A stretch of DNA of 64,000 nucleotides from Thermoguttaceae bacterium (lineage in GTDB: Bacteria > Planctomycetota > Planctomycetia > Pirellulales > Thermoguttaceae), in contig JAFRXD010000098.1 of NCBI GenBank assembly GCA_017441605.1, forward strand, positions 1-64,000, read 5' to 3'. A program made the position numbers and the translations under genes. The notes beneath the pieces are model-generated. The model was not told where the DNA came from. It searched no databases and was given only the letters and a program-made list of their open reading frames with translations. Within the stretch, counting starts at the first letter, position 1, and every line of letters begins with the position of its first letter. This document shows, piece by piece, positions 34,990 to 42,328 of this stretch.

Positions 34990-37389
34990 TCATAGGGGAC
35001 GAACGGAAAATTTTTCGACTTTTAACGCGCCGCCTCGAGCGCTAACGCCGGGGCGCCCGCAAAAACGCGGCGAGGGATCGACGAACGAAATGAACTCGCG
35101 ACCGTCGATCGCGACCGATATCTTGGCCCCGATCGCGTCGACGCGCAAACGGATCGGCTCGTTCGGCTTGAAATCGAACGGCGCCGAGGCGACGACGCGC
35201 CGATCGTGCGCCAGTTTCTCCAAAACGACCGATTCGTCGGCGAACGAAACGCGATAGCCGAGCGCGAAGTCGGCGCCCAATTGGGGAGAATTATTGGGGC
35301 CGCCGAGCGCGAGCTCGCTCGCGCGAACCAAAAGCCCCCCCTTCGAGTCGCCCTCTCCGAGAGTCAGCTCCGCCTCGACGCGATAGTCGCTCCAACGGGA
35401 ATCTCCGTAACATCTTTTCCCGAACAGTTTTCCCGTCGCGATCAAAACGCCCCCCTCGGTCGACCACGTCCCGTCGGAATACCCGGGCGAGTCGACGACC
35501 GCGGCAAAATCCTCGATCGGCTCGACCGGGCTCGTCGCCGCCAGCTCGATTCCGTCGAGCGAGAATTCGCCTTTTAGACAGCGCGCGACGAGGACGTTTT
35601 TCCCTTTGCGAAGCCCGATCTTAACGACCCCGGTCGCCAATCCCGGAACCGTCCCGGAAAACGACCGTTCCAGCGCGACTTCGCGCGCGTCGGACTCGGC
35701 GCCTATCGTCGCGGCGCAAGAACTGTCCGCAAGATAGCGAATCCCCGCCGCGTAAACGCCGTCCTCGAGCGCCTCCAATTCGATTTTAATCGAATCGCCC
35801 TCGGAGAGGGGCAAGACGCGGCGCCGCTCCCCGGTCGCGACGACCTCGACCGGCGCGACCCCGCGCTCGCTCGTTCGGTACGACGCCGAAAGAAACCCCG
35901 GCGCCAGTTCCGTAAGACGCGCCGCCGAGCGACCTTCCGTCGCGCGAGTCGCCCCGATGAATCCAAAGCGCGCGTCGGGAGACTCGGAAAAATAACCGAT
36001 CGCGCCCCCGGGAGCGCGGAACTCGATTTCCGCGAAGAGCCGATCCTCGACGTAAAATGAGAATTTGTTTCCGGTTCGCTCGATTTGAAGCGAGCGAAGG
36101 GACGCGAAAGAAATCGGCTCGCCAAAGAGCTTCGGCAAATCGTATTCGCGAGTCTCGGTCTTTCCGTCGAACGCGAACTCGATCCGAATCTTCCCCGCGC
36201 CGCGATCTATGGTAATCGCGCCTCGCGATTCGGGATCGCGATAACAGAAGAAAACTCCCGCGACCCCGGCGTCGTCCGGAATCGCGAGATTGTGCTCGGC
36301 GGTGAAATCTCCATCGAGCTCGATCGGGCAAACGACCGCGCCCCCGGCGCCCAGTCGCAAGAACCCGTCTTCGACTCGAGGTTCGACCCCGTTGGAACGC
36401 GCGGATTCAAGTCGCGTTAGATCGCCGGAGGAATCGAACCAAAGCGCGAAATCGGGCGCGGGAATCTCGCGCTCCGTTCGAGTCGGTCCCTCGGCGAACG
36501 GGACGTCGCGATTCAAAATCAATCGGTCGACGCGAGTCTCGCGAACGGGCCAGCCTCGAATCGTTCCGCGACCGACGAGCGAATGGTAAACGAGATAGTA
36601 GAGATCGAGATTCGGTCCCTTTACGACCGAATTGTGCCCAATCCCAAAGAGGGAGCCTTCCGTCGATAGCAGAATTGGATTGAAAGGCGAGGGCGAAAAG
36701 CGCGTCGGCGAGTCCCCCGTTCCCGCGTTAATGCGGTAACCCCGGCTGAAAACGTGGTTTCCGGTGTAAGTGGTATAATAGATTCCGTCCGACTTAAAGA
36801 CGGTCGGTCCCTCGGTCCAACCGAACATAAACGAGCCGGTCTCGATCGGCGACGGATCGACGCTCGAAGGGGACTTCATTCGATAAGCGAGAATCCCTCG
36901 ATCCGACGCAGAATAAAAATACCCCGAACCGTCGTCGTCGACGAAAACCGATCCGTCGATCGAAAGACCAAAATTCTCCGTAACGCGCTCGAACGGTCCC
37001 GTCGGAGATTCCGAGCGATAAATAAAATGCCCGCGACCCGCAGGGGAAGTCGTCATATAGAACCCGTCGTTCCCGCGATAGACCTCGGGGGCGTAGGCGC
37101 CCTTCGTCGTCGGATCGGTCGCGCAGTAGCCTTCGTATTTCCACGAGACGAGATCGCGCGAGCTCCAGCAGCGGATCCCGACTTGGTCGTCGCGAACGCT
37201 CGGGTAGAGGTAGTACGTTCCGTTATACCGCGCGACGAACGGGTCGCCGAAGCCGTAGTCCTCCCAAGCGCCCTCCGTTTCGCGCGAGAGCGACGCGACG
37301 GGGTTCACGAAAACGCGACCGTCCTCGGCGAGCGAGGGCGCGACCCAAATCGCGACGAGGACGGCGATAAAAGCGAGCCAACAACGCAT
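34990..37389 (-). CDS. Secreted GH43-like glycosidase with C-terminal accessory domains
   Basis: This 799-residue protein has a signal peptide (about 1-21). The five-bladed propeller of GH43 shows YGFGDPFVARYNGTYYLYPS (catalytic base Asp49), YAPEVYRGNDGFYM and TEGPTVFKSDGIYYT (general acid Glu), plus GIGHNSVV with the family His. From about residue 330 come two jelly-roll/accessory regions, with FFCYRDPESRG, FGFIGATRATEG and a last concanavalin-like block similar to DUF1080 (WSTEGGVLIATGKLFG). The ATG at 37389 has GGAG 7 bases upstream. Expected activity is arabinofuranosidase or xylosidase; it is placed oddly between nadA and a DUF1559-like gene. Confidence 0.85.
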   Translation of the reverse strand: MRCWLAFIAVLVAIWVAPSLAEDGRVFVNPVASLSRETEGAWEDYGFGDPFVARYNGTYYLYPSVRDDQVGIRCWSSRDLVSWKYEGYCATDPTTKGAYAPEVYRGNDGFYMTTSPAGRGHFIYRSESPTGPFERVTENFGLSIDGSVFVDDDGSGYFYSASDRGILAYRMKSPSSVDPSPIETGSFMFGWTEGPTVFKSDGIYYTTYTGNHVFSRGYRINAGTGDSPTRFSPSPFNPILLSTEGSLFGIGHNSVVKGPNLDLYYLVYHSLVGRGTIRGWPVRETRVDRLILNRDVPFAEGPTRTEREIPAPDFALWFDSSGDLTRLESARSNGVEPRVEDGFLRLGAGGAVVCPIELDGDFTAEHNLAIPDDAGVAGVFFCYRDPESRGAITIDRGAGKIRIEFAFDGKTETREYDLPKLFGEPISFASLRSLQIERTGNKFSFYVEDRLFAEIEFRAPGGAIGYFSESPDARFGFIGATRATEGRSAARLTELAPGFLSASYRTSERGVAPVEVVATGERRRVLPLSEGDSIKIELEALEDGVYAAGIRYLADSSCAATIGAESDAREVALERSFSGTVPGLATGVVKIGLRKGKNVLVARCLKGEFSLDGIELAATSPVEPIEDFAAVVDSPGYSDGTWSTEGGVLIATGKLFGKRCYGDSRWSDYRVEAELTLGEGDSKGGLLVRASELALGGPNNSPQLGADFALGYRVSFADESVVLEKLAHDRRVVASAPFDFKPNEPIRLRVDAIGAKISVAIDGREFISFVDPSPRFCGRPGVSARGGALKVEKFSVRPL

Positions 37390-37418
37390 CGAACGCTCCG
37401 GCGAAAACGGGGAAAGAG

Positions 37419-38516
37419 TTACAAAAGGGACTCGAGCGCTCGGTAGGCGTCCTCCGCGACCTCGGCGGGAGTCGTTACGACGTTCGTCGGTTCCCCGTCG
37501 AGCCAGTTCTCCAAGACCCAAGCGACTTTGGCGAGCGTCGATTTGCCCATATTGACGCACTTCGAGGGCTCCTCGGCGGGGAACAACACGGTCTTGTCCG
37601 GATTCCGACGACGAAGCCGATCGACCAATTTCCATTCGGTTCCGATCGCCAAAACCGAGCCCGGCTCCGCCTTCGAAACCACGTCGATCAATTTCGTCGT
37701 GGATCCGTAGCCGTCGCTCAGATCGACGATATCGCGCGGCGCCTCCGGGTGAACCCAGAATTGCGACCCCGGATTGTCCCGCTTGATCTTCTTAACGACG
37801 CTCGCCGAAAACCGCTGGTGCACCGGGCAGCAGCCGTCCCACAAAATCGCGCGAGCGCGCTTGATTTCCTCGGGAGTCGCGAGCCCGAGCGGCTTGTTCG
37901 GGCGCCAAGTTACGATCTCCTCGGGCGCGATCCCGAGCGTCAGGCAGGTCGTGCGTCCGAGCCGAGAGTCCGGCATAAAGAGGACTTTCGGACGGTTCGC
38001 CAACGCCTCGCGAACCACCTTTTCCGCGTTCGCCGAAGTGCACACTTTCCCCCCGAAACGACCGCAAAAAGCCTTCGTTTCCGAAGACGAGTTCACGTAG
38101 GTGATCGGCGTGAACTCCGAAAAATCGACCAGTTCGTCGAGTTGGCGCTTCCAGTCCTCCGCCTGCTCGGCGGTAATCATGTCCGCCATCGGGCATCCCG
38201 CCGAAAGATCCAGGGCCATAACGACGGCGCGACGCCCCCCGCGAGCCGCGATTTTATCGGGGCGATTCATTAGAACGTCGGCGGTCTCGAGCATAAACTT
38301 CACGCCGCAGAAAAGAACCGCCTCCGCCGGGGACGCCGCCGCTTGCTTCGCCAAACCGAGACTGTCCCCCACGAAGTCCGCCAAATCGACGACCTCGTCC
38401 GGAACGTAATAATGCGCCAAAACGACGAGTCGATCCCCCGCCGCGGCGCGAACCGCCGCGATTCTCGCTCGCAATTCGTCCGCGGACAGTTCCGCGTAAT
38501 CCGAAAAATTCCGCAT
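37419..38516 (-). CDS. nadA: Quinolinate synthase
   Basis: NadA condenses iminoaspartate with dihydroxyacetone phosphate to quinolinate for NAD synthesis, using a 4Fe-4S cluster. The 365 residues contain VVLAHYYVPDEV, LFCGVKFMLETADVL, CPMADMIT, YVNSSSETKAF and ILWDGCCPVHQRFS, with cluster cysteines in FCGVKFM and late in EEPSKCVNM. The ATG at 38516 has GAGG 5 bases upstream. No nadB or nadC is next to it; the gene sits between an epimerase and the GH43 gene in a minus-strand run. Confidence 0.94.
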   Translation of the reverse strand: MRNFSDYAELSADELRARIAAVRAAAGDRLVVLAHYYVPDEVVDLADFVGDSLGLAKQAAASPAEAVLFCGVKFMLETADVLMNRPDKIAARGGRRAVVMALDLSAGCPMADMITAEQAEDWKRQLDELVDFSEFTPITYVNSSSETKAFCGRFGGKVCTSANAEKVVREALANRPKVLFMPDSRLGRTTCLTLGIAPEEIVTWRPNKPLGLATPEEIKRARAILWDGCCPVHQRFSASVVKKIKRDNPGSQFWVHPEAPRDIVDLSDGYGSTTKLIDVVSKAEPGSVLAIGTEWKLVDRLRRRNPDKTVLFPAEEPSKCVNMGKSTLAKVAWVLENWLDGEPTNVVTTPAEVAEDAYRALESLL

Positions 38517-38547
38517 CGTTACCTCGCTTTCCAACGCTCGGCGTCAA

Positions 38548-39633
38548 TTAAAGTAAGTTTTCCTTTTCGTACCATCGCGCGGCGCGCTCGACTTGCGCCT
38601 CGATCTCCGAGCTCGGCGAAACCCCGAGATCCCGCCTCGCTTTTTCCCCGGAACAAACCCAAGGTCCGCGAATCGCTTCCGTCGCCTTGTTCCAATCGAG
38701 CGGCGCCTTTTTGCGCGCCAGCGCCTTGTAAATTTCCCCGTAGATTCCGGTCCCGATCACGCCCATCGGCGGTATTTTAACGATCGCGATTTTCTCCCGA
38801 CCAAAAGCGCGCCCGATCGCCGCCCCAAATTCGGAAAATCGAGCGATTCTGGAGCAAGTCGGGAAATAAATCCCCTTGCCGGAACAAGTTCCAATTTTGT
38901 CCGACCCTCCGTTCGGATCCAAACTCGAGCGCTCCAAGCGCTCCCCTCGCCTCATCGCCGCGATCGCGACCTCGACCAAATCGTCGACGTATACGAAGGA
39001 ATAGAAGTAGTCGACGTACCCCGGCGAAACGAACGTCCCTCGGTTCTTCGCCATCTTGAAGAGCGCGAGCGAAAGGAGATCCCCCTCGCCAAAAACGTAA
39101 GGGGGGCGCAAAACGGTCGTCGGAACCCGATCCGCCAGCTCCGCCAGCGCGCGCTCGGAACTCAATTTGCTTCGACCGTACGCCGACAAAGGCCGAGGCG
39201 CGTCCGTCTCGACCCTCCGTCGATACGGCGCGAGCGCGGCGTCCGATTCGCTCGCGCCGCTCCGATCCTTCACCCCGATTCCCGCCGCCGCGAGCGACGA
39301 AAGCGCGACCAACGGAACCCCGCCCCGCTCCGCGAGAACCTTGGCGACGTTCGCCGTTCCCTCCGCGTTGACGATCCGGAATTCCCGGCGCCCCGACTCC
39401 CGGGTCGCCCCGGCGCAGTGAAAAACCCCGTCGCAGCGCTCGACTCCGCGCCTCAGCGCCTCGAGCGCGCTCAAGTCCCCCTCGATTAAATCGGCGCCCA
39501 AACGAGCGAGCGCGCTCGCGCGCGCCTTGTCCCGAACCAGACAAACGACCTTGTCCCCCGACGCGACCAGCGTCTCGACGAGGCGTTTCCCGATAAAACC
39601 GGTCCCTCCGGTCACAAAGTAGGTCTCGCTCAA
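38548..39633 (-). CDS. NAD-dependent epimerase/dehydratase (extended SDR)
   Basis: This 361-residue protein has the Rossmann motif TGGTGFIG (about 8-15) and the catalytic pair in AYGRSK (Tyr/Lys), with SSLAAAG as the Ser partner. Segment LRPPYVFGEGD and FSFVYVDDLVEV-like text match the nucleoside-diphosphate-sugar epimerase or 3-beta-HSD-like group. Substrate unknown. Its start overlaps the thioesterase stop by four bases (ATGA), so they are co-translated; nadA follows after 31 bp. Confidence 0.88.
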   Translation of the reverse strand: MSETYFVTGGTGFIGKRLVETLVASGDKVVCLVRDKARASALARLGADLIEGDLSALEALRRGVERCDGVFHCAGATRESGRREFRIVNAEGTANVAKVLAERGGVPLVALSSLAAAGIGVKDRSGASESDAALAPYRRRVETDAPRPLSAYGRSKLSSERALAELADRVPTTVLRPPYVFGEGDLLSLALFKMAKNRGTFVSPGYVDYFYSFVYVDDLVEVAIAAMRRGERLERSSLDPNGGSDKIGTCSGKGIYFPTCSRIARFSEFGAAIGRAFGREKIAIVKIPPMGVIGTGIYGEIYKALARKKAPLDWNKATEAIRGPWVCSGEKARRDLGVSPSSEIEAQVERAARWYEKENLL

Positions 39634-40100
39634 ACCTTTGGCTCCTCCTTGGATTCGGACTTCCCGCGATTCTTCGCCTTATCGGGGGCGACGGCGGTCG
39701 CGATCTGTTTCGGAACGGGAACAATTTTTCCGAAATCGTCGACCGCGACCAGTTTCGTCAATCCTTTCGCGAGCAATTCCGAATCGCGATACAACGCGTA
39801 CTCGTGGGTCAAACTCGCGCGGCTCAGAACTGCGAGCCTCGTTTCCAGCGTCAAGAGATCGTCGTATCGAGCGGGCTTGATATAGGAGCACTCCGCCCTC
39901 GCCACGACCAACTTCACGTTGGACTCCTCAATATCGCGATAGCTGAACCCGGTCGCCTCGCGCAACAACTCGGTTCGCCCCATCTCGAAGTAGGCGAAAT
40001 AGTTCCCGTGATAGACCACGCCCATCTGATCGGTCTCTTGATAACGAACGCGGAACTGGATCTTGCCGACCAGTTCGCCTCCGGAGGTCGTTTCGATCAT
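39630..40100 (-). CDS. Acyl-CoA thioesterase (YbgC/4HBT family)
   Basis: This 156-residue hot-dog protein has the signature RYQETDQMGVVYHGNYFAYFE with the catalytic Asp, then GRTELLREATGFSY and a C-terminal KLVAVD block. The last 25 residues are a charged tail. It hydrolyses short acyl-CoA or aromatic acyl-CoA esters in related enzymes; the substrate here is unknown. It overlaps both neighbours by about four bases, so the three genes form a tight unit. Confidence 0.9.
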   Translation of the reverse strand: MIETTSGGELVGKIQFRVRYQETDQMGVVYHGNYFAYFEMGRTELLREATGFSYRDIEESNVKLVVARAECSYIKPARYDDLLTLETRLAVLSRASLTHEYALYRDSELLAKGLTKLVAVDDFGKIVPVPKQIATAVAPDKAKNRGKSESKEEPKV

Positions 40101-40741
40101 TTCTTCTCCTCGCCTTCCTTGTCCGAAGAATCGTTCTTCTCTTTTCGCTTTTTGTCTTTCTTCTCGTCCTTCCCTTCCTCTTCCTCCTCCGCCGGCGCGG
40201 GGCCGCCTACCGCGTCGAAAAACGCGAGCAAGTTAAGGATCCCCGCGACCGCGACGTACAGCGTCCCTAAATCGAACCAGGAGTGAAGACGGCGAAGAAG
40301 CGCGTTGAGATCCGGCTGGTTCGGGCGCGTTTGCGATTCGGAGGGCAACCGAGGCGGCGCGAAAGCGGCGGACCAAAAAGAACCGTCCGCGTCGACCGGA
40401 AAACGAGCGCGCCAAATCGCCGGAAGCGCGACGCACCCGACGCAAGCCTGCGGAATAAAATAGAGCCGCTTGTCCCCGGGGCGGAACGAGCAGTAGGCGT
40501 CTCGCGCGAAAAAGAACTGGCGACCGCCGGGCGTCTCTTCGCTATAACTGCCCATAAAAAGCCCCGCGATCAAGATCGGCCAAATGCAAAGAGCGAAGAC
40601 CGCCGCCTTAAAATAGCGGCGCTGATACCAATGCCCCGCGCCCGGAAAAAGCCAAGCGAGCGCCCCCGCGAGATACGGGTTGCGGAGATCGAAGACTATT
40701 TCGGAACCCGTCGACTCGTTGTTTTTCGTTAAGGAAACCAT
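40097..40741 (-). CDS. DUF6677-like membrane protein
   Basis: This 214-residue protein has two or three hydrophobic segments near the N-terminus. The motif NPYLAGALAWLFPGAGHWYQRRYFKAAVF is the planctomycete DUF6677-type signature, followed by a segment ending in an extremely charged Glu/Lys tail (about 185-214). The ATG at 40741 is preferred because the earlier ATG at 40816 falls inside the -10 box of the promoter at 40815-40820. First gene of the thioesterase-epimerase unit. Function unknown. Confidence 0.7.
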   Translation of the reverse strand: MVSLTKNNESTGSEIVFDLRNPYLAGALAWLFPGAGHWYQRRYFKAAVFALCIWPILIAGLFMGSYSEETPGGRQFFFARDAYCSFRPGDKRLYFIPQACVGCVALPAIWRARFPVDADGSFWSAAFAPPRLPSESQTRPNQPDLNALLRRLHSWFDLGTLYVAVAGILNLLAFFDAVGGPAPAEEEEEGKDEKKDKKRKEKNDSSDKEGEEKK

Positions 40742-40814
40742 TGCCGCGCAACGTCTTTCTAGCGTTAAATAAAGGTCGGCCGCGACGCGCGCGAAAAGGC
40801 GTCGCGACCGTTCC

Positions 40815-40839
40815 ATTATACCCGTTTCTCCCGAGAAAC
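40815..40839 (-). promoter_or_regulatory. -10 box with inverted repeat upstream
   Basis: Minus strand TATAAT (40820-40815) is preceded by an inverted repeat, GTTTCTC-GG-GAGAAAC (40839-40824), in the spacer where a regulator could bind. The -35 box is poor, which fits an activated or repressed promoter. Confidence 0.45.
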
Positions 40840-40881
40840 AAAGAACGCCCCTCAAAAAAACAATTTATTGTCCCCGAGCGC

Positions 40882-40910
40882 TCGACAAGCGAGCGAACCG
40901 AGATTATAAT
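40882..40910 (+). promoter_or_regulatory. Promoter of the zinc-ribbon gene
   Basis: TCGACA (40882-40887), 17-bp spacer, perfect TATAAT (40905-40910). Confidence 0.65.
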
Positions 40911-40991
40911 AGAACCGTGTCGGTTCGTTTTCGACGAGAGTCGCGAGCGAGCGCGCCTCGAACTCGACGATCCCTTTGAGGAGCCTGCGGA

Positions 40992-41354
40992 ATGAAAGAG
41001 AAACGATACGGATACGGACCTTGGGAGTATCGCTACATCTGCAAAAACTGCGGACACGCCGCCCGAGCCCCCAAAAACGAGCAACCTTGCAGCGTCTGCG
41101 GGGGAGATTTTGGTCCGAAAATCTCCGTCCGAAAGCTATATCTAGAGCCCGAAAAACCGTTCGAAATCGTGGAAGTCGAGTACGTGCTCCCCAAAACCTT
41201 CTTTGAGAAAATCAAAGAGGCGTTGGGGCTCAAAGTTCAACCGAGATACGGCGTCCGCGAAGAAAAGCGGCGTCCCAGTCGAAGATGGCGATGGCAAACC
41301 CACGCCGAGGTTGAGGAAGAGTCCGGCATCGTTCGACACGAGGACTTCCTGTAA
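40992..41354 (+). CDS. Zinc-ribbon protein, function unknown
   Basis: This 120-residue cytoplasmic protein has a zinc ribbon with paired CxxC knuckles: ICKNCGH (about residue 16-22) and CSVCGGDFGP (about 33-42). The rest is basic and includes RRPSRRWRWQTHAEVEEE. GGAG lies upstream of the ATG. It is divergent from the DUF6677-like operon and just upstream of tRNA-Pro. A nucleic-acid-binding role is possible. Confidence 0.75.
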   Translation: MKEKRYGYGPWEYRYICKNCGHAARAPKNEQPCSVCGGDFGPKISVRKLYLEPEKPFEIVEVEYVLPKTFFEKIKEALGLKVQPRYGVREEKRRPSRRWRWQTHAEVEEESGIVRHEDFL

Positions 41355-41438
41355 TCTCCTTTGGAAGTTCTTTTTTACCCCTTTTAAAAATTCTAGCTTG
41401 TATTAGAATGGCGTCGTCCGAAGCGAGAGTTTCGGGTT

Positions 41439-41513
41439 CGGGGCGTGGCGCAGCCTGGCTAGCGCATCTGCTTTGGGAGCAGAGGGTCGCACGTTCAAAT
41501 CGTGTCGCCCCGA
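41439..41513 (+). tRNA. tRNA-Pro (anticodon TGG)
   Basis: CGGGGCG (41439-41445) pairs with CGCCCCG (41506-41512), discriminator A at 41513. D stem GCGC/GCGC (41448-41451 and 41462-41465), anticodon stem TCTGC/GCAGA with loop TTTGGGA and anticodon TGG (41474-41476), T-loop GTTCAAATC. CCA is not encoded. The four-arm fold is complete and standard. Confidence 0.93.
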
Positions 41514-41755
41514 TTGATACCGCGACTTCGCGTCCAGCGCGAGGTCGTTTTTATTTTGCGGCGGGAGCGGAGGGCGCCTCGGTTTTGGGAGCGGAGGGCG
41601 CGCGTTCAAATCGCGTCGCCCCGATTGATACCGCGACTTCGCGTCCAGCGCGAGGTCGTTTTTATTTTGCGGCGGGAGCGGAGGGCGCGCGTTCAAATCT
41701 CGTCGCCCCGATTGATACCGCGACTTCGCGTCCAGCGCGAGGTCGTTTTTTATGT
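41475..41755 (+). repeat. Tandem partial copies of tRNA-Pro 3' half and terminator
   Basis: The tRNA's 3' half (anticodon loop to acceptor) and the following hairpin-T-run are repeated. The segment GTTCAAATC...CGCCCCGATTGATACCGCGACTTCG recurs with the T-arm starting at 41493, 41604 and 41691 (unit shifts 111 and 87 bp). Each unit ends in a hairpin, CGACTTCGCG/CGCGAGGTCG, plus T-run (41523-41552, 41634-41663, 41721-41751). Copies two and three lack a complete D arm and 5' acceptor, so they are not functional tRNAs. Confidence 0.85.
41523..41552 (+). terminator. tRNA-Pro terminator (first of three copies)
   Basis: CGACTTCGCG (41523-41532) pairs with CGCGAGGTCG (41538-41547, one G-T pair), followed by a T-run. 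Further copies at 41634 and 41721. Confidence 0.75.
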
Positions 41756-41938
41756 TGCGGCGAGCTCGTCGGCGGGTTCTTCGGTCGACCCCGATTCGCT
41801 ATCCGAATTTCTAAATATCTCGACGAGCGCTCTGACGGTCAGCGAGTCTCCCTCGGCAAACGCGTCGTCGGAGAGGAGGAACGCGGACGACGCCGCGTCG
41901 ACGTTCGCCAGAGCCTTCTGCAAACCGGACTTTGCCAT
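41750..41938 (-). CDS. Small hypothetical ORF
   Basis: This 62-residue reading frame has no recognised domain; it is Ser/Glu/Ala-rich with a helix-forming start (SGLQKALANVDAASSAF). It lies between the tRNA repeats and the RhuM fragment. A stop codon lies 14 codons upstream of the ATG in the same frame. It may be a remnant of an inserted element, a real small gene, or chance. Confidence 0.25.
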   Translation of the reverse strand: MAKSGLQKALANVDAASSAFLLSDDAFAEGDSLTVRALVEIFRNSDSESGSTEEPADELAAT

Positions 41939-42048
41939 ATTGAGCGCGACCCCGACTTGTCCGTCGGTTATGCTCTAGTTATCTCGAATTGCCCCCTTCG
42001 ATCAATACGCTTAATGAAGAAATCTCTATCGACAATCGCAACGCCGAG

Positions 42049-42290
42049 GAACCGAACGATGGATCCAAAAGACGAATCTGGCGCTATCCTCATATTCCGT
42101 CCCCAATGGGGGCGCGATTATCGGACCGCGCGCGAGACGGCTCGGACTGGTCGAGTCAAGCGGACATTGCCGAACCTTTCGGAACCTCAAAGCAAAACGC
42201 CGCCAATCATATTAGCAACATATTAGAAGACAATGAATTAAAACAGAAATCAGTCGTCAAATAATACCTGACGACTGGAAACGGATCCGC
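42049..42290 (+). pseudogene. Decayed N-terminal fragment of a RhuM-family protein
   Basis: The translation DWSSQADIAEPFGTSKQN, then ISNILEDNELKQKSVVK, matches the RhuM/virulence-protein N-terminal block (WLTQ.QiAeLF.TsKQNIs.HI.NI..egEL...SVvKe). The next codon is TAA (42262-42264) where the family has Glu, and YLTTG continues beyond it. The upstream part (DESGAILIF, ATG at 42059) is in another frame, so at least one frameshift and one nonsense change have occurred. Found beside tRNA-Pro, a common integration site. Confidence 0.6.
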
Positions 42291-42328
42291 GAACCCTCGA
42301 GCCCGCGGGAGCGTTTTCTTTCTTCGCC

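Noticed and set aside
41403..41696. Minus-strand ORF of 97 codons with repeated ARPPLP-type segments
   Set aside because: It is the reverse complement of the tRNA-Pro gene and its partial copies; the repetition is from the tRNA repeats, a well-known type of spurious prediction.
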